Source: Trichoplax sp. H2
Lineage: Eukaryota; Placozoa; Uniplacotomia; Trichoplacea
Length of the DNA stretch: 64,000 nucleotides
Assembly: GCA_003344405.1 (NCBI GenBank)
Contig: NOWV01000079.1
Coordinates: 62,001 to 126,000, forward strand
Direction of reading: 5' to 3'
The translations under genes and the position numbers were made by a program. Positions within the stretch are counted from its first letter, which is position 1. The number at the start of each line of letters is the position of its first letter. This document shows positions 20,465 through 31,310 of the stretch, one piece after another. The notes beneath the pieces are model-generated. The model had not been told where the DNA came from and made no database searches. It saw nothing but the letters and a program-made list of their open reading frames with translations.

Positions 20465-23400
20465 TTAGCTACTTTGGAGTGACTCTAGTCCTTGAACGAG
20501 AGTTAAATGTAAAATCTCCGTAGACTTATCAAACATAAGATTAGCTTCTTCAAACTTGCCTTGTTCGCTGTAGACCCCTCCTATCTTGTCGTATAATCTT
20601 GCGATTTCGGGATGACTTTCACCAAGAACTGAGGATTGAATTTTGATCGACTTCTCGTACATACAAATAGCCTCTTCATGCTTTTTTTGCTGCTTGTAGA
20701 TAGTTCCCATTTTGTTATATAATGCTGCAACATCAGGATGATTATCTCCAAGGACCACCAGTTGAATCGATAGCGAATTCTTAAACATCGATAAAGCCTC
20801 TTCCTGTTTACCCCAGTCATAATAGACATTGCCCATGTTTTGGTAAGATGCAATAACATCAGTATGATGGTGATCTAGAATTGATAATCTTATTTTGAGC
20901 GACTTTTCATAGACAGAAATAGCCTCCTTATGTTTGCCTTGCTTGCTGTAAATAGCTCCTAAGTTATCATAAGATGTTGCAATGTCGGGATGATTATGGT
21001 CAAGGACCAATAGTTTCATTTTAAGAGATTTCTGATGCATGCCAAAGGCTTCTTCATTCTTGTTCTGCCTAGCGTAGATAATTCCAATATTGTTATATAA
21101 CTTGGCAATATTAGGATGATTGTCTTGATGAACGGATAACTCAATTTTGAGCGACTTTTCGTACAAAGTAAGAGCCTCTTCATACTTGTTTTGATCACAA
21201 TATACCCCTCCTAGATTGCAATAGAGTTTGGCAACATTGGGATGATTGTGGCCTACTTTGATCAACTGAATTTTGAGCGATTTCTCATACATCGTGATAG
21301 CCTTTTCATGTTGACTTTGTTGATGATAAATATTTCCCAAGTTGTTATAAGATGCAGCAATATCAGGATGATTGCTATCAAAGGCTGCCTGTTGAATTTC
21401 AAGTGACTTTTCATACATCGAAATTGCTTTCTCGTGTTGACCTTGTTGCCTATAGGCAGCTCCAATGTTGTTATACGCTCTGGCGATATCGGGATGATTG
21501 CTACCAAGAATAGATAAATCAATTTTGAGTGATTTCTCATACATAGCAATCGCTTCTTCGTACATACCTCGATGGAAATACGAAATACCTATGTTGTTAT
21601 AGGTTGCGGAAGTATCGGAGTGATTATTGCCATAGATGGATAATTGAACTTTAAGCGATTTCTCATACGTAGAAATAGCTTCTGTATGTTTTTCTTGATG
21701 CCTATAGATACTTGCAATATCGTTGTGTAGTTTGGCAACATCTGGATGATGATGGCCAACGACTAAAAATTGAATTTTCAGTGCCTTCTCATAGACCGAA
21801 ATGGCTTCGTCATACTTACTCAAGTGGAAATAGATCATTCCCATATTAGAGTATGCTATTGCAACATCGATATGATTATCATCAAGGGTCGTTAATCGAA
21901 TTTTCAGCGATTTTTTAAAGAAAGTAAGGGCCTTTTCGTATTCAGCTTGATTAATATACACAGCCCCGATATTATTATATAATTTAACTATATGGGGATG
22001 ATGATGATCTAAAAGAGATGATCGAATTTTAAGCGATTTCTGATATACCGATAGGGCATCTTCGCACTTGTTCTGACGATAGTAAATGTTTCCTAAGTTA
22101 TGATAAGATGCTGCAACTTCGAGGTGATTGTGTCCGTAGATTGACAAGCGAATTTTCAGCGATTTATCATGCATGATAATTGCTTCTTGTAGCTTATCGA
22201 GATCGAAATATGCATTGCCCAAGTTGTTATAGGAGGTTGCAATATCAGGATGGCTATTACCAAGAGCTGGTAGTTGAATTTTTAAAGCTTTCTCGTACTT
22301 ATCAATAGCTTCTTGAAACTTACCTTGATTCATGTAGACCATGGCTATGCCGTTATAGCATGTAGCAACATCGACATGATTGTGACCTAAAACTGCAACT
22401 TTCACTTCGAGTGATTTGGTATGCATAGAAAGAGCTTCTTCATACTGGCCTTGATTATTATAAACATTTCCCATGTTGTTATATATCGTTGCAACAAGAG
22501 GATGATTATGGCCGGCTGCTGATACTTGAATTTTGAGTGATTTCTCGTAAATAGAAATAGCCTCTACATGCTTGCCCTGCTCAGCGTAAACGATGCCCAT
22601 GTTGTTATAGGATAAAATAAGATCAGGATGGTCATTATCAAGGATTGATAGCTTGATTTTGAGTGATTTCTCAAACATAGCCTCAGCTTCTTGATACAAA
22701 TTTTGATCAAGATAGAGTGTTCCCATGCTGTTATATAAATTAGCGATATCACCATGATTTTCACCGAAAATAGATCGAGCAATAGTGATGGATTTTTCAT
22801 AAATGGACTGAGCTTCTTTATGTTTTCCCTGCATCCCAAGCATAATTCCCATGTTGTTATATAATTTAGCGATATCAGGGTGATTTTCACCAAAGATTGA
22901 TAATAGAATTTTAAGCGCTTTCTCATGCATCGATGCGGTCTCATCATATTTACCTTGACAGTAATAAGCGTTTCCTAAATTGCAGTAAGATCTTGCGACA
23001 TCCGGATGATTGGGGTCAAAGATTGAAATTCGAATTTGTAGTGATTTCTCATACATAGAAATAGCCTCATCATATTCACCTTGACTTTGATAAGTCTGTC
23101 CTAGGTTATTATAGGTTGCAGCAACATCAGGATGATTATAACCAAGGGTTGACAATTGAATTTTGAGCGAATCTTGATACATAGAAATGGATTTTTCATA
23201 CTTGGCCTGATCATAGTATACATCTCCTATGTGGTGATAGGATGCAGCAATATCAGGATGATTGTGATCAAGCGATGCCAATTGAATTTGAAGTGATTTT
23301 TTATAGAAACCAATAGCTTCATCATGCTTCTCCAACTGAGAATACGTATTTCCTAACCCTTCATAGGCCATAACAACACTGGGGTGGTCATCACCAAAGT

Positions 23401-25306
23401 GAGATGTGGCAATATTTCGTGATTTCTCAAAGCTGCTAATAGCTTGATCGTATTTGCCCTGAGCGCCATAGGTGTTACCAAGATTGCCGTGTATTTTAGC
23501 AGCGGCAGGATGGATATCACCAAATAATAATGAATGAATCCTCAGCGACTTCTGAAACATAGCAAAAGCTTCGATATAATTACCCTGTTGACTATATACG
23601 TTGCCCAGATTGTTATAAACTTGGGCTACCAGGACATGATCATCGCCGTAGGCCGAAATTGCAATTGCAAGGGCCTTGACGCACATTTCAATGGCCTCCT
23701 GATATTTAGTCTGATTTCTGTACACAACGGAGAGATTGTTATATAACACAGCAATCTCGGGATGATTACCACCAAGCTGCGTTAATTTAATGTTAAGCGA
23801 TTTGTTCAACATAGACAAGGCTTCATCATATTTGCCCTGATTCTGATAGATATTGCCAATGTTACTGTAGGAAGATGCAACATCGGAGTGATGATGATCT
23901 AGGAGCGATAGTCGAATCTGCAGTGCCTTGTTATACATCAAAAGCGCCTCTTCATGTTTGCCTTGTTCAGCATACGCTGCTCCCACGTTGTTATACGATG
24001 TAGCCACTTCGAGATGATCTTGACCAAACGCTGATAATTGAATGTTCAGCGCTTTATCATGCATAGAAACAGCCTCTTGATATTTGCCTTGATGGATGTA
24101 GACAACCGCTAAATTGACATAAGAGCGGGCAATATCTGGATGATCATGATCCAAGAACGATAATCGAATTTGAAGAGCTTCTTCATGCATGGAAATAGCT
24201 TCTGAATGCTTGCCCATGTCATCATAAATATTGGCAATGTTGTTAAAGGTTGCGATGATATCAGGATGATTACGATCAAGGACAGCCAATTGAATGGAAC
24301 GTGCTTTCTCAAGTAAAGTAATGGCGTCTTTAAATTTACCCTGAAACAAGTATGCGGTTCCTATGTTGTTATAGGATGCAGCAGTATCAATATTATTTTC
24401 ACCTAAAACTGACAGTCGAATTTTGAGCGAATCCTCATACAAGGATAAAGCCTGTTTATGCTTGCCAAGCTTCAAGTAGACACTTCCCATATTACTATAA
24501 CATGCAGCAACGGCAGGATGATTGCCACCATATAATGTTGTTAGAATTTGGAGCGATTTTTCATGCATAGAAAGGCTTTCTTCATGATTGCCTTGTTCCT
24601 CATACACTAATGCAATGTTGCTATAGGCTGCAGCAACATCATGATGACGATCATCATGGACTGACAATGTAATCTTTAGCGATTTTTTATACATCAAAAG
24701 AGCTTGTTGATGCTTCTTCTGTTTGTTATAGAAAACTCCAATATTAAAGTAGGATTTGGCAACTTGGAGATGATTGTCACCTAGAGCTGATCGTTTAAGT
24801 TTTAGCGATTTTTCAAGCAAGGAGAGAGCTTCATCATGATTTCCTTCAGCATCATAAACAGTCGCAATAAGTTCTAAAAGAGTGCCGATACTCGGATCCT
24901 CCTCGCCTAAATGACTTACGTTTATATCTAGTGATTTCTTATAAGTATCCTTTGCTCCATTCCAATCTCCACGTAATCGCTTAATGTCGCCTTGTTGGGT
25001 TAAGCATCGAACAATAATCTTTTTTCCCTTCAGTTTTTCCGCTATATGGAGCGCTTCTAAGGTCATTTCTTCTGCTTTTGTCCATTTATTTCGTTGCATG
25101 TCTATATCGCCAATAAGAAGATTAACTTCACATCGAAGTCGATCAAGTTCGGTTGTATCTTCCGAAATGGCTTGAACTTTATCCAAGATTTGTGTCAAGT
25201 CAGACAACGCTTGATCAAAATTAGCACATCGATGATTTTCGACTGCTTTTTCGTGTAGAGATTTTATTTCCTGTGGGACATTGAAATCAACAGAATAACT
25301 TTCCAT
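20465..25306 (-). CDS. Giant TPR (kinesin-light-chain-type) repeat protein
   Basis: 1,613 codons with no introns, ATG at 25,306 to TAA at 20,465. Residues 1-138 are TPR-like but irregular. From residue 139 to the end there are 35 consecutive units, each exactly 42 residues and the last truncated. The consensus is D(V/I)A.SYNNLG.(V/I)Y..QGK(Y/H)(E/D)EA(I/L)SMYEKSLKIQLS.LG.NHP. The 42-residue period with NHPDVA between units is the kinesin-light-chain/TPR_12 type rather than the 34-residue TPR. No NB-ARC, NACHT, CHAT or membrane segment is present. The array should form a long solenoid serving as a protein-binding scaffold; the partner is unknown. Such arrays are expanded in basal animals, often attached to STAND ATPases, so this could be a stand-alone relative. 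A fragment of it lies just downstream. Confidence 0.9.
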   Translation of the reverse strand: MESYSVDFNVPQEIKSLHEKAVENHRCANFDQALSDLTQILDKVQAISEDTTELDRLRCEVNLLIGDIDMQRNKWTKAEEMTLEALHIAEKLKGKKIIVRCLTQQGDIKRLRGDWNGAKDTYKKSLDINVSHLGEEDPSIGTLLELIATVYDAEGNHDEALSLLEKSLKLKRSALGDNHLQVAKSYFNIGVFYNKQKKHQQALLMYKKSLKITLSVHDDRHHDVAAAYSNIALVYEEQGNHEESLSMHEKSLQILTTLYGGNHPAVAACYSNMGSVYLKLGKHKQALSLYEDSLKIRLSVLGENNIDTAASYNNIGTAYLFQGKFKDAITLLEKARSIQLAVLDRNHPDIIATFNNIANIYDDMGKHSEAISMHEEALQIRLSFLDHDHPDIARSYVNLAVVYIHQGKYQEAVSMHDKALNIQLSAFGQDHLEVATSYNNVGAAYAEQGKHEEALLMYNKALQIRLSLLDHHHSDVASSYSNIGNIYQNQGKYDEALSMLNKSLNIKLTQLGGNHPEIAVLYNNLSVVYRNQTKYQEAIEMCVKALAIAISAYGDDHVLVAQVYNNLGNVYSQQGNYIEAFAMFQKSLRIHSLLFGDIHPAAAKIHGNLGNTYGAQGKYDQAISSFEKSRNIATSHFGDDHPSVVMAYEGLGNTYSQLEKHDEAIGFYKKSLQIQLASLDHNHPDIAASYHHIGDVYYDQAKYEKSISMYQDSLKIQLSTLGYNHPDVAATYNNLGQTYQSQGEYDEAISMYEKSLQIRISIFDPNHPDVARSYCNLGNAYYCQGKYDETASMHEKALKILLSIFGENHPDIAKLYNNMGIMLGMQGKHKEAQSIYEKSITIARSIFGENHGDIANLYNSMGTLYLDQNLYQEAEAMFEKSLKIKLSILDNDHPDLILSYNNMGIVYAEQGKHVEAISIYEKSLKIQVSAAGHNHPLVATIYNNMGNVYNNQGQYEEALSMHTKSLEVKVAVLGHNHVDVATCYNGIAMVYMNQGKFQEAIDKYEKALKIQLPALGNSHPDIATSYNNLGNAYFDLDKLQEAIIMHDKSLKIRLSIYGHNHLEVAASYHNLGNIYYRQNKCEDALSVYQKSLKIRSSLLDHHHPHIVKLYNNIGAVYINQAEYEKALTFFKKSLKIRLTTLDDNHIDVAIAYSNMGMIYFHLSKYDEAISVYEKALKIQFLVVGHHHPDVAKLHNDIASIYRHQEKHTEAISTYEKSLKVQLSIYGNNHSDTSATYNNIGISYFHRGMYEEAIAMYEKSLKIDLSILGSNHPDIARAYNNIGAAYRQQGQHEKAISMYEKSLEIQQAAFDSNHPDIAASYNNLGNIYHQQSQHEKAITMYEKSLKIQLIKVGHNHPNVAKLYCNLGGVYCDQNKYEEALTLYEKSLKIELSVHQDNHPNIAKLYNNIGIIYARQNKNEEAFGMHQKSLKMKLLVLDHNHPDIATSYDNLGAIYSKQGKHKEAISVYEKSLKIRLSILDHHHTDVIASYQNMGNVYYDWGKQEEALSMFKNSLSIQLVVLGDNHPDVAALYNKMGTIYKQQKKHEEAICMYEKSIKIQSSVLGESHPEIARLYDKIGGVYSEQGKFEEANLMFDKSTEILHLTLVQGLESLQSS

Positions 25307-26410
25307 GTTTTAAAAATCTGAAATATAAGACGATTTCGTTTATAACTCAATGTTGTAAGTAATAAAAACAGAGTAAATTGCGATAGTGGTAAAATAGTTT
25401 CCCAGTCAGAAATCTATAGTAATAGATGAGAAAGCTTAGCCTAGTCTAATAGCTGAGAGTGTTCCTGATCGGCTATCCTACGCATACTGTATCATCCCGC
25501 TATGCCATATGCCAACTTATATCAATTCATTACTATCAAAGACAAGATCAAGCACCTAGATCTTACTCCTTATAATTACTTCATTAGCATAATTACTTTA
25601 ATTCAAATAATAGCGATGGATACTGCAGAATGTAACTGTGCACAAGGCTGCAGTACTACCGTTAATATTGCTATACAAAAGAAATTGGAGTAATGATGAA
25701 TAATTTCAATTGAGATGATTGATAATTAGTTATGATTGTACTACTTTTGGGATCTATATTTCTGGTCTTTTCCCTAAATTATAGGGGATAAATAAACGTA
25801 TTTATATTTAACGGTACCTAGCAAATAAATTATTCCTTCCACTAATTTAGGCTAGAAGTCACTAACTCGACAAAGCGCAACCTAATACGTCGCGAAGTCA
25901 TCTTTGTGGAGCAACAGTAATATTGCTTTACATCGAAAATCCAATTTAACATTTGTGATAATACAGTAGCAAAAGTGTTATTCTTGAACTTGCTTATTAC
26001 TTCGCACTAATGGATGAAATCATACAGAAGAAATATAACATTTCTTGTATCTATCCTACCAAAGTATGCAATAGTTGATATCACTAGTATTGTATATTGG
26101 CTAGTGATTCATTCCGAAAGTAGGATATGATAGCGTAGCAGCATGGTGCATCTAGTAGTTGCTCATTCTAAAAGTATGATATCATCCAAGGGCAATATTT
26201 TACCGTATTTATTATGGTTGTAAAGCCTAAGAGCTGGAAATATATATCCGGTTTCAAATTTCTTATAATAGATTTAAATAGAAATTCTGAAAGTAAAGGA
26301 TAACTTGTACTAACAACGCAATTTAAAATTAAATTGATCACCGATTTGATTTGTATAGGTTGTACAGGATATAATACTTTCTGTCTTATTCTCGTACTTA
26401 AGTTATTTCT
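25307..26410. other. Gene-free 5' flank of the TPR gene
   Basis: No supportable gene. A plus-strand frame of 63 codons at 25,502-25,693 resembles nothing known. It presumably holds the TPR gene promoter, but no clear element is identified. Confidence 0.4.
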
Positions 26411-26419
26411 TTCGATTTA

Positions 26420-26860
26420 CTCGTAGTCACTGTTGTCTAGTTTATATTAAGCATTAAATGTAAACATCTCGATATCAGTGAAATAATAACAAGGTTGTCA
26501 AAAACGAAGATGAATGAATTTGTGATTTTATGATGTCTACTATAATGATTGAATTATCTTGTAGTAACGCTGATTGTTCTCGAATTATTTTAATGCCCTT
26601 TAACTACACTAGATCACATATTTGCACTTGAAATCACAACTAGTCACTATTGCTTTATTTATCATAAATAGTAATACAAACACCTAGATATCAGTGAAAC
26701 AATAACAGGGTTATGATAAACGACGATGAATAAGTTACTTAGTTTTTATGATAGCTACGATAATGATTGAATTTGTCTTTTAGTCGCTCTAACTATCTTC
26801 AAATTAATTTTAAAGCATACTAACTATACACTAAAATAATATTCTTATACTTAACATTAA
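26420..26860 (+). repeat. Two-copy tandem repeat, period about 216 bp
   Basis: 'gatatcagtgaaa(t/c)aataaca(a/g)ggtt' at 26,471 recurs at 26,687, followed in both by matching 'ataatgattgaatt' and 'taac(t/c)a' stretches. It is diverged and non-coding. Confidence 0.6.
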
Positions 26861-27900
26861 TAGTAAAGTGGAAAATTTCAACCTATAGCATCTTGTACGG
26901 GATGTTAATCTAGGTAGTGCTTTCGTGGCGATGTTATGTTTTCAATTAAGACTCAAATGAAATCTACTCTATTGTTAATTTTTCAAGACCACTTACCCAA
27001 TTCTGATAGATAAATAGACTTCTTGGGTACCAATTATTTAATTTTCAGATAGAATAAATTATACTTACTCTCTGTTTTAGGGAGAGTAAGAGTTAAAGCA
27101 TAAAAAGAAAAGAAAATCATTCTGTAAACGAGGACTATATCATACAATTACTTTAAATTCTGCAACGTATTACAGGTACTTAACACTAAACAGAAAATAT
27201 TCAATAAAAACATCAAAGTTTCCAAAGCTTTCCCAAAAATTGGCTTAACCTGCATATAATTATAAGTGACGGTCTAATTTTCTTTAAATATCTACAACGA
27301 ATAATAATTATAAATGAGAGTAATTCACTTTACAATCTTGAAGTAAATCATTCAACTATCTAATGCCCTATACCGTATAAATTAATTAACCAAGAAAATG
27401 ATCTTGGTCATTTTAAATCATGTTAAGCTTCATTTCTCAACTTCGATATTGATGTTGATAGGTATTGTTGTGTTACGGTGTGATATCAAGTGAGTAATAA
27501 CAATCAAGATTGATGATTTCATCAGAAAAATTGTATACAGCTTTATTATGTTTAAATAAATCTTGATTAGAAATAGTGCGATTCATTAAACTAAGGCTTT
27601 GCAGATTTATGTTGGCATGGTCTCGAAAATTCTTCTACTTTGCAATATGGGGCATTAGCTTAAGATCTCCAAAAAAGTCCAGTGGAGTTAGACCACTGAA
27701 TTCAAACTTTAATGTTCTTACTATACCGTTATAGAGCTCAATCAAGTTAAACGTTTACTAAAGTAATATTAAAAATACCACGATAGCAATAAGATTCTCA
27801 CCAAACAGAGAATAGTCGATAATCATAATTCATAACAATTTATAATAAATATATCTGTAAAATGCATTTATGTAAACATTTTATTCACCATTAACTCTAA
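26861..27900. other. Gene-free spacer
   Basis: No gene is seen. It contains one perfect 9-bp stem hairpin at 27,064-27,090 (arms CTTACTCTC / GAGAGTAAG), probably incidental. Confidence 0.4.
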
Positions 27901-28190
27901 TATAGACTAGCAAACTACCAATACTGTATTTTTAAACCATTTTCAAATTAGTGCTTACTATAAACCTCCGACTCAAGTGATACGATTTAAAAATTTCACA
28001 GTCTAGTCACTCTATTGCTCTAGCTCTAGTATATGCATTGTAATGGATTGGGAAAGTGGGCTATCTTGAATATCTGAGTCATTACTTGCGCAATTTCGTA
28101 TTGCTAATGCAAATAGAATTGTATTTTTAAAAGCATTTCAACTTAGTACTTAATAAAAGATAAATATAATCACTAAATAATTGATATATC
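27900..28190 (+). repeat. 180-bp satellite, block 1
   Basis: One to two units of the satellite also found at 30,880-31,310, 35,500-37,220 and 47,680-48,400. Each unit carries 'gtatttttaaa.cattttcaa.ttagtgctta' and 'aatttcacagt.ta.tc'. It belongs to the left arm of the large segmental duplication (copy at 36,980-37,230). Confidence 0.65.
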
Positions 28191-29160
28191 AGTCGTATCC
28201 ATGTCGCATCTTATTTTAGGTTAACCTATTTCAAATTCCATGTGTGATTCATCTAACTCCATTTGAATTGGAGTATACTAGCAGGGAAATGAAATAATAT
28301 ATTAAATAAATAGTCCACCCATCTCCCAAGAGTATTCATGTTGCGTCTTGCAGTAGAATATCTTATATCAAAGTTTCTGAGATGACAAAGATCAAGATTA
28401 TGATTGATTATTCATTTTTTGTGTAATAGAGAATAGGATTCATTAGTTCTGTTGAAATGATGTATACTAGCTAGCGCAACGAAAAACAAAATTATACAAA
28501 TAATTAATTAAACAATCCATCCCTCAAAGGTGGCCATATTGTATCGTATTTTATGATGTCCTAAATTAAAACGGCATTTGGGACTCACGGAACGCGGATT
28601 GAAATGATGTAAGTCAGTAGCGCAATGAAAAACCAAATCTTATAAGTAGTCTATCCATCTCTCAAGTGTGTTCATGCTATGTCTTGTCGCAGGATATCCT
28701 ATACTAAACCTATTCTCGAGATGAAGATGATCGAAGCTGCGGTTTATTTATTTTCTTGCAACAGGCTATACGATTGAATAGACTTTATTTTAAAACGACG
28801 TAAACTAATAGCGCAATGAAAAGCATCATTGGCAAAAATAATCGACCTATCCCTCAAATGTATCTTTGCTGCTTCTTATATTAGGACATCCTATTTTAAA
28901 ATTGCATTTGCGACTTATCAAACTCTGTCTGAAATGAAGTAAACCAGTTATGCAGTAAAATACAATATTTTGTAAGTAGTCTATCCATCTCTCAAGTGTA
29001 TTTATGTTATGTCTTGTCTTGTTGTAGAATATCTTACATCAAAGTTCCTGAGATGAAAGTGATTAATAATTTAGTTTATTATTCATTTCTTTGTAATAGA
29101 CAAGGCGATTTATTAGGCTTCGTTTGAAATGAAGTAAATTAGTAGCGTAATTTGAAAACA
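28190..29160 (+). repeat. Higher-order tandem repeat, 333-bp dimer x3, copy A
   Basis: The motif 'atg(t/c)t(g/a)(c/t)gtctt...tagga(t/c)atc' occurs six times, at about 28,201, 28,339, 28,536, 28,674, 28,865 and 29,004. Spacings alternate at about 138 and 194 bp, giving three dimers of about 333 bp. The array is repeated at 37,265-38,060 with the same alternation. Confidence 0.75.
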
Positions 29161-29499
29161 AATTGGTCAATATCAATGGTCATCCATTGAATTAGCTTTG
29201 AGGACTAGCAAGACGATGTTTAAAAAACAGTCATAATTGCTTTTTTTCTTAAATAATCGAAAAATTAATGATGTTTATTTCAGTGCAATCCTAATGAATT
29301 ACGAAAAATAACGATCGATCTATGACGTTAGCCCTTTCTTGACGGCCGCTATAAATATTAAATCTGTCATTCATCACTGAGAATTAGTCAAAAAGAATAT
29401 ATCTTTTATGAATTATCCTTGATATAGACTAGATTTAATTCTTTAATCCGACTTCAATCCATTAGATTACATCTTCTAGTATGTTTTGTAAAATATTGA

Positions 29500-29550
29500 C
29501 CATGATGTGAACTACTAGAAAAACTAAGTTCTAGTAGTTCTTGATCATGG
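29500..29550. repeat. Inverted repeat (12-bp perfect core, 7-bp outer arms)
   Basis: GAACTACTAGAA at 29,509-29,520 faces its exact inverse complement at 29,529-29,540. Outside a short bulge, CCATGAT pairs with ATCATGG. It sits at the left edge of a 1.3-kb block also present near 49.2 kb, so it may mark an element end or junction. Confidence 0.55.
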
Positions 29551-30890
29551 CAACGGCTGTTGTTGATAATCTTTTTTAACTTAGATTCTAATTTAATCCG
29601 TTCTATTGTTGACTCTTAGAGATCTCTTGCTTAATTCTCATCGATAAACAATTTGTAGTTTACCAATGACTAAATATATCGGTAAAAGAAAGATACCGCA
29701 GTTAATGACTATTACAGAAAAGAGAGGAGGAATCAATTCTAGGCCGGGATGACAATGACAGCGCACCAATAACTCAATTAACCTTTACCGTAGAATAATT
29801 AAATACATAATCAATGCAATCATGAAATCATCATCAAGATGCTTTTATATACGAAATTACAACATAACTGTTTTTATAACCGATATCAGCTATCAGAAGC
29901 AACAAGGCCTTGATTATTTATTAACAGCAGGGTTAAGTGATACACCATTCTAAGTGGCAAGTCTCTGGTCGTTGATTAGCAACACCTTAAAGTTAATCAC
30001 ATTCAAGCCGAAGGTTTGTACCAGCAATAAATTGATCGAAATTAATAGAGCTCCTACCAAAGCTAGTCCATTATTATACTTACAACATGGTAGAAACGAT
30101 CGAAGAAATCTCTTTCTCTTGCCAGATAAATCCAAACTCCGACGATTACGATTATTCTGTTCAATCTTTTTATCCGGCAGAAACCTGTCCTCACAAAGGC
30201 AGTCAACATGGCTTCGACGAAGGCTACTTACAACCCCAGGAAAAGAGCTTTCAATTCAATCATAACCCAGATCAAGATAGTCATGATCTGCCTCGCGTGC
30301 ATTTATATTATACAACAACAAAATGATTTACAGTTTTTACCAATAGCTGGATGATGACTTGTAACTGTCCAATAACCGTTCCTGGAGCGTCATTTTGAGG
30401 AAAATATATTAAATTTCATTAAATAAAGCAAATTAATTGTATCAGATTACAGAAAATAAACTTAAATAATCTACTTATACAGCATGATAGTTAGAGCCAA
30501 GAAGTATCCTATGTTGTTTTACTTTTACTGCTTGTGATCGAACTCATGCCTTTCTATTTTAAAAAAAATGCTATTCCACAGTTATTAAAATTAGCCTGCA
30601 AGTGAATAGTTAAGAAGTGCAAAGCTGGTATAAGGTACCTTTATTTTTAGATTAAGTATATTACCATTTCTTCACGCTTTATTTCATAATTTAATCTTGT
30701 TTAAACGCTATAAGTGAATAAAGATTTTCAATCTAGTGGAACGAGATGGTATTTGCCAGTTTATTCGTATGTAATGTCATCTTTGCAATGATAATCAACT
30801 TATCAACACTTCAATTATTGAACCGACTCCATGCTCAATTACTAAATAAAATATACTAGAACGTTAAACTGTCGCATCGATTCTTTTGCA
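29545..30890 (+). repeat. 1.3-kb dispersed repeat, copy 1
   Basis: Colinear with 49,160-50,465: shared 'cttaattctcatcgataaaca', 'gaaatcaattctaggccg', 'cctttaccgtagaataattaaata' and 'ttatccggca'. It contains the short open frame at 30,087-30,326. The last 250 bp also recur at 35,300-35,550. No transposase or terminal repeats are recognised. Confidence 0.7.
30087..30326 (+). CDS. Hypothetical 79-aa protein
   Basis: ATG to TGA, rich in Gln, Asp, Ser and His, with a segment HKGSQHGFDEGYLQPQ. I do not recognise it. The second copy of the surrounding repeat (49,690-49,950) aligns in the same codon frame through GSQYGFDAG but has several in-frame stops. That suggests a real coding past with copy 1 still open. 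It could be a single exon of a larger gene. An overlapping frame starting at 29,954 is less well supported. Confidence 0.3.
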   Translation: MVETIEEISFSCQINPNSDDYDYSVQSFYPAETCPHKGSQHGFDEGYLQPQEKSFQFNHNPDQDSHDLPRVHLYYTTTK

Positions 30891-31310
30891 AGTTATTAAG
30901 AACTACCACCAGGATTGTATTTTCAGAATTACTTTCAAGTTAGGACTTAAACCTCAGTTTTGAGTGATATTATTTAGTAATTTCTCAGTTTACTCATCCT
31001 ATTTCTGTAATACATTGAAATGTGCTCAGAAAGAGAGTTATCTTAAATATCTAAATTGATTCTTGTCACTATCTTCTATGTCAATGCAATCTCGATTGCA
31101 TTCTTTAGAATCGTTATCAGGTTAGTGCTCAAACCTACAGTTTAAATGGCTTAGAAGTTTTACATTTATTTTAATCCATTGCCCTAGTATGTCGTAGTGG
31201 ATAAGGAAAGCGAGCTATCTTAAATATCGGAGTGTATTCTTGCCGCTATCCCAAATGTTTATACAATCAAGGTTTCATTATTAGAAATCATTTTCAATTT
31301 AATACTTAAT
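30890..31310 (+). repeat. 180-bp satellite, block 2
   Basis: About 2.5 units with the same landmarks as block 1, near 30,917, 31,094 and 31,275. Confidence 0.65.

Noticed and set aside
25502-25693. 63-codon ORF in the TPR gene 5' flank
   Set aside because: No similarity to anything recognised, and no duplicate to test it against.
27064-27090. Hairpin as a transcription terminator
   Set aside because: There is no gene upstream in either orientation and no reason for intrinsic termination in animal DNA.
29954-30265. 103-codon ORF overlapping the 79-codon frame
   Set aside because: The alternative frame at 30,087 is the one retained in codon register with the 49.7-kb copy.
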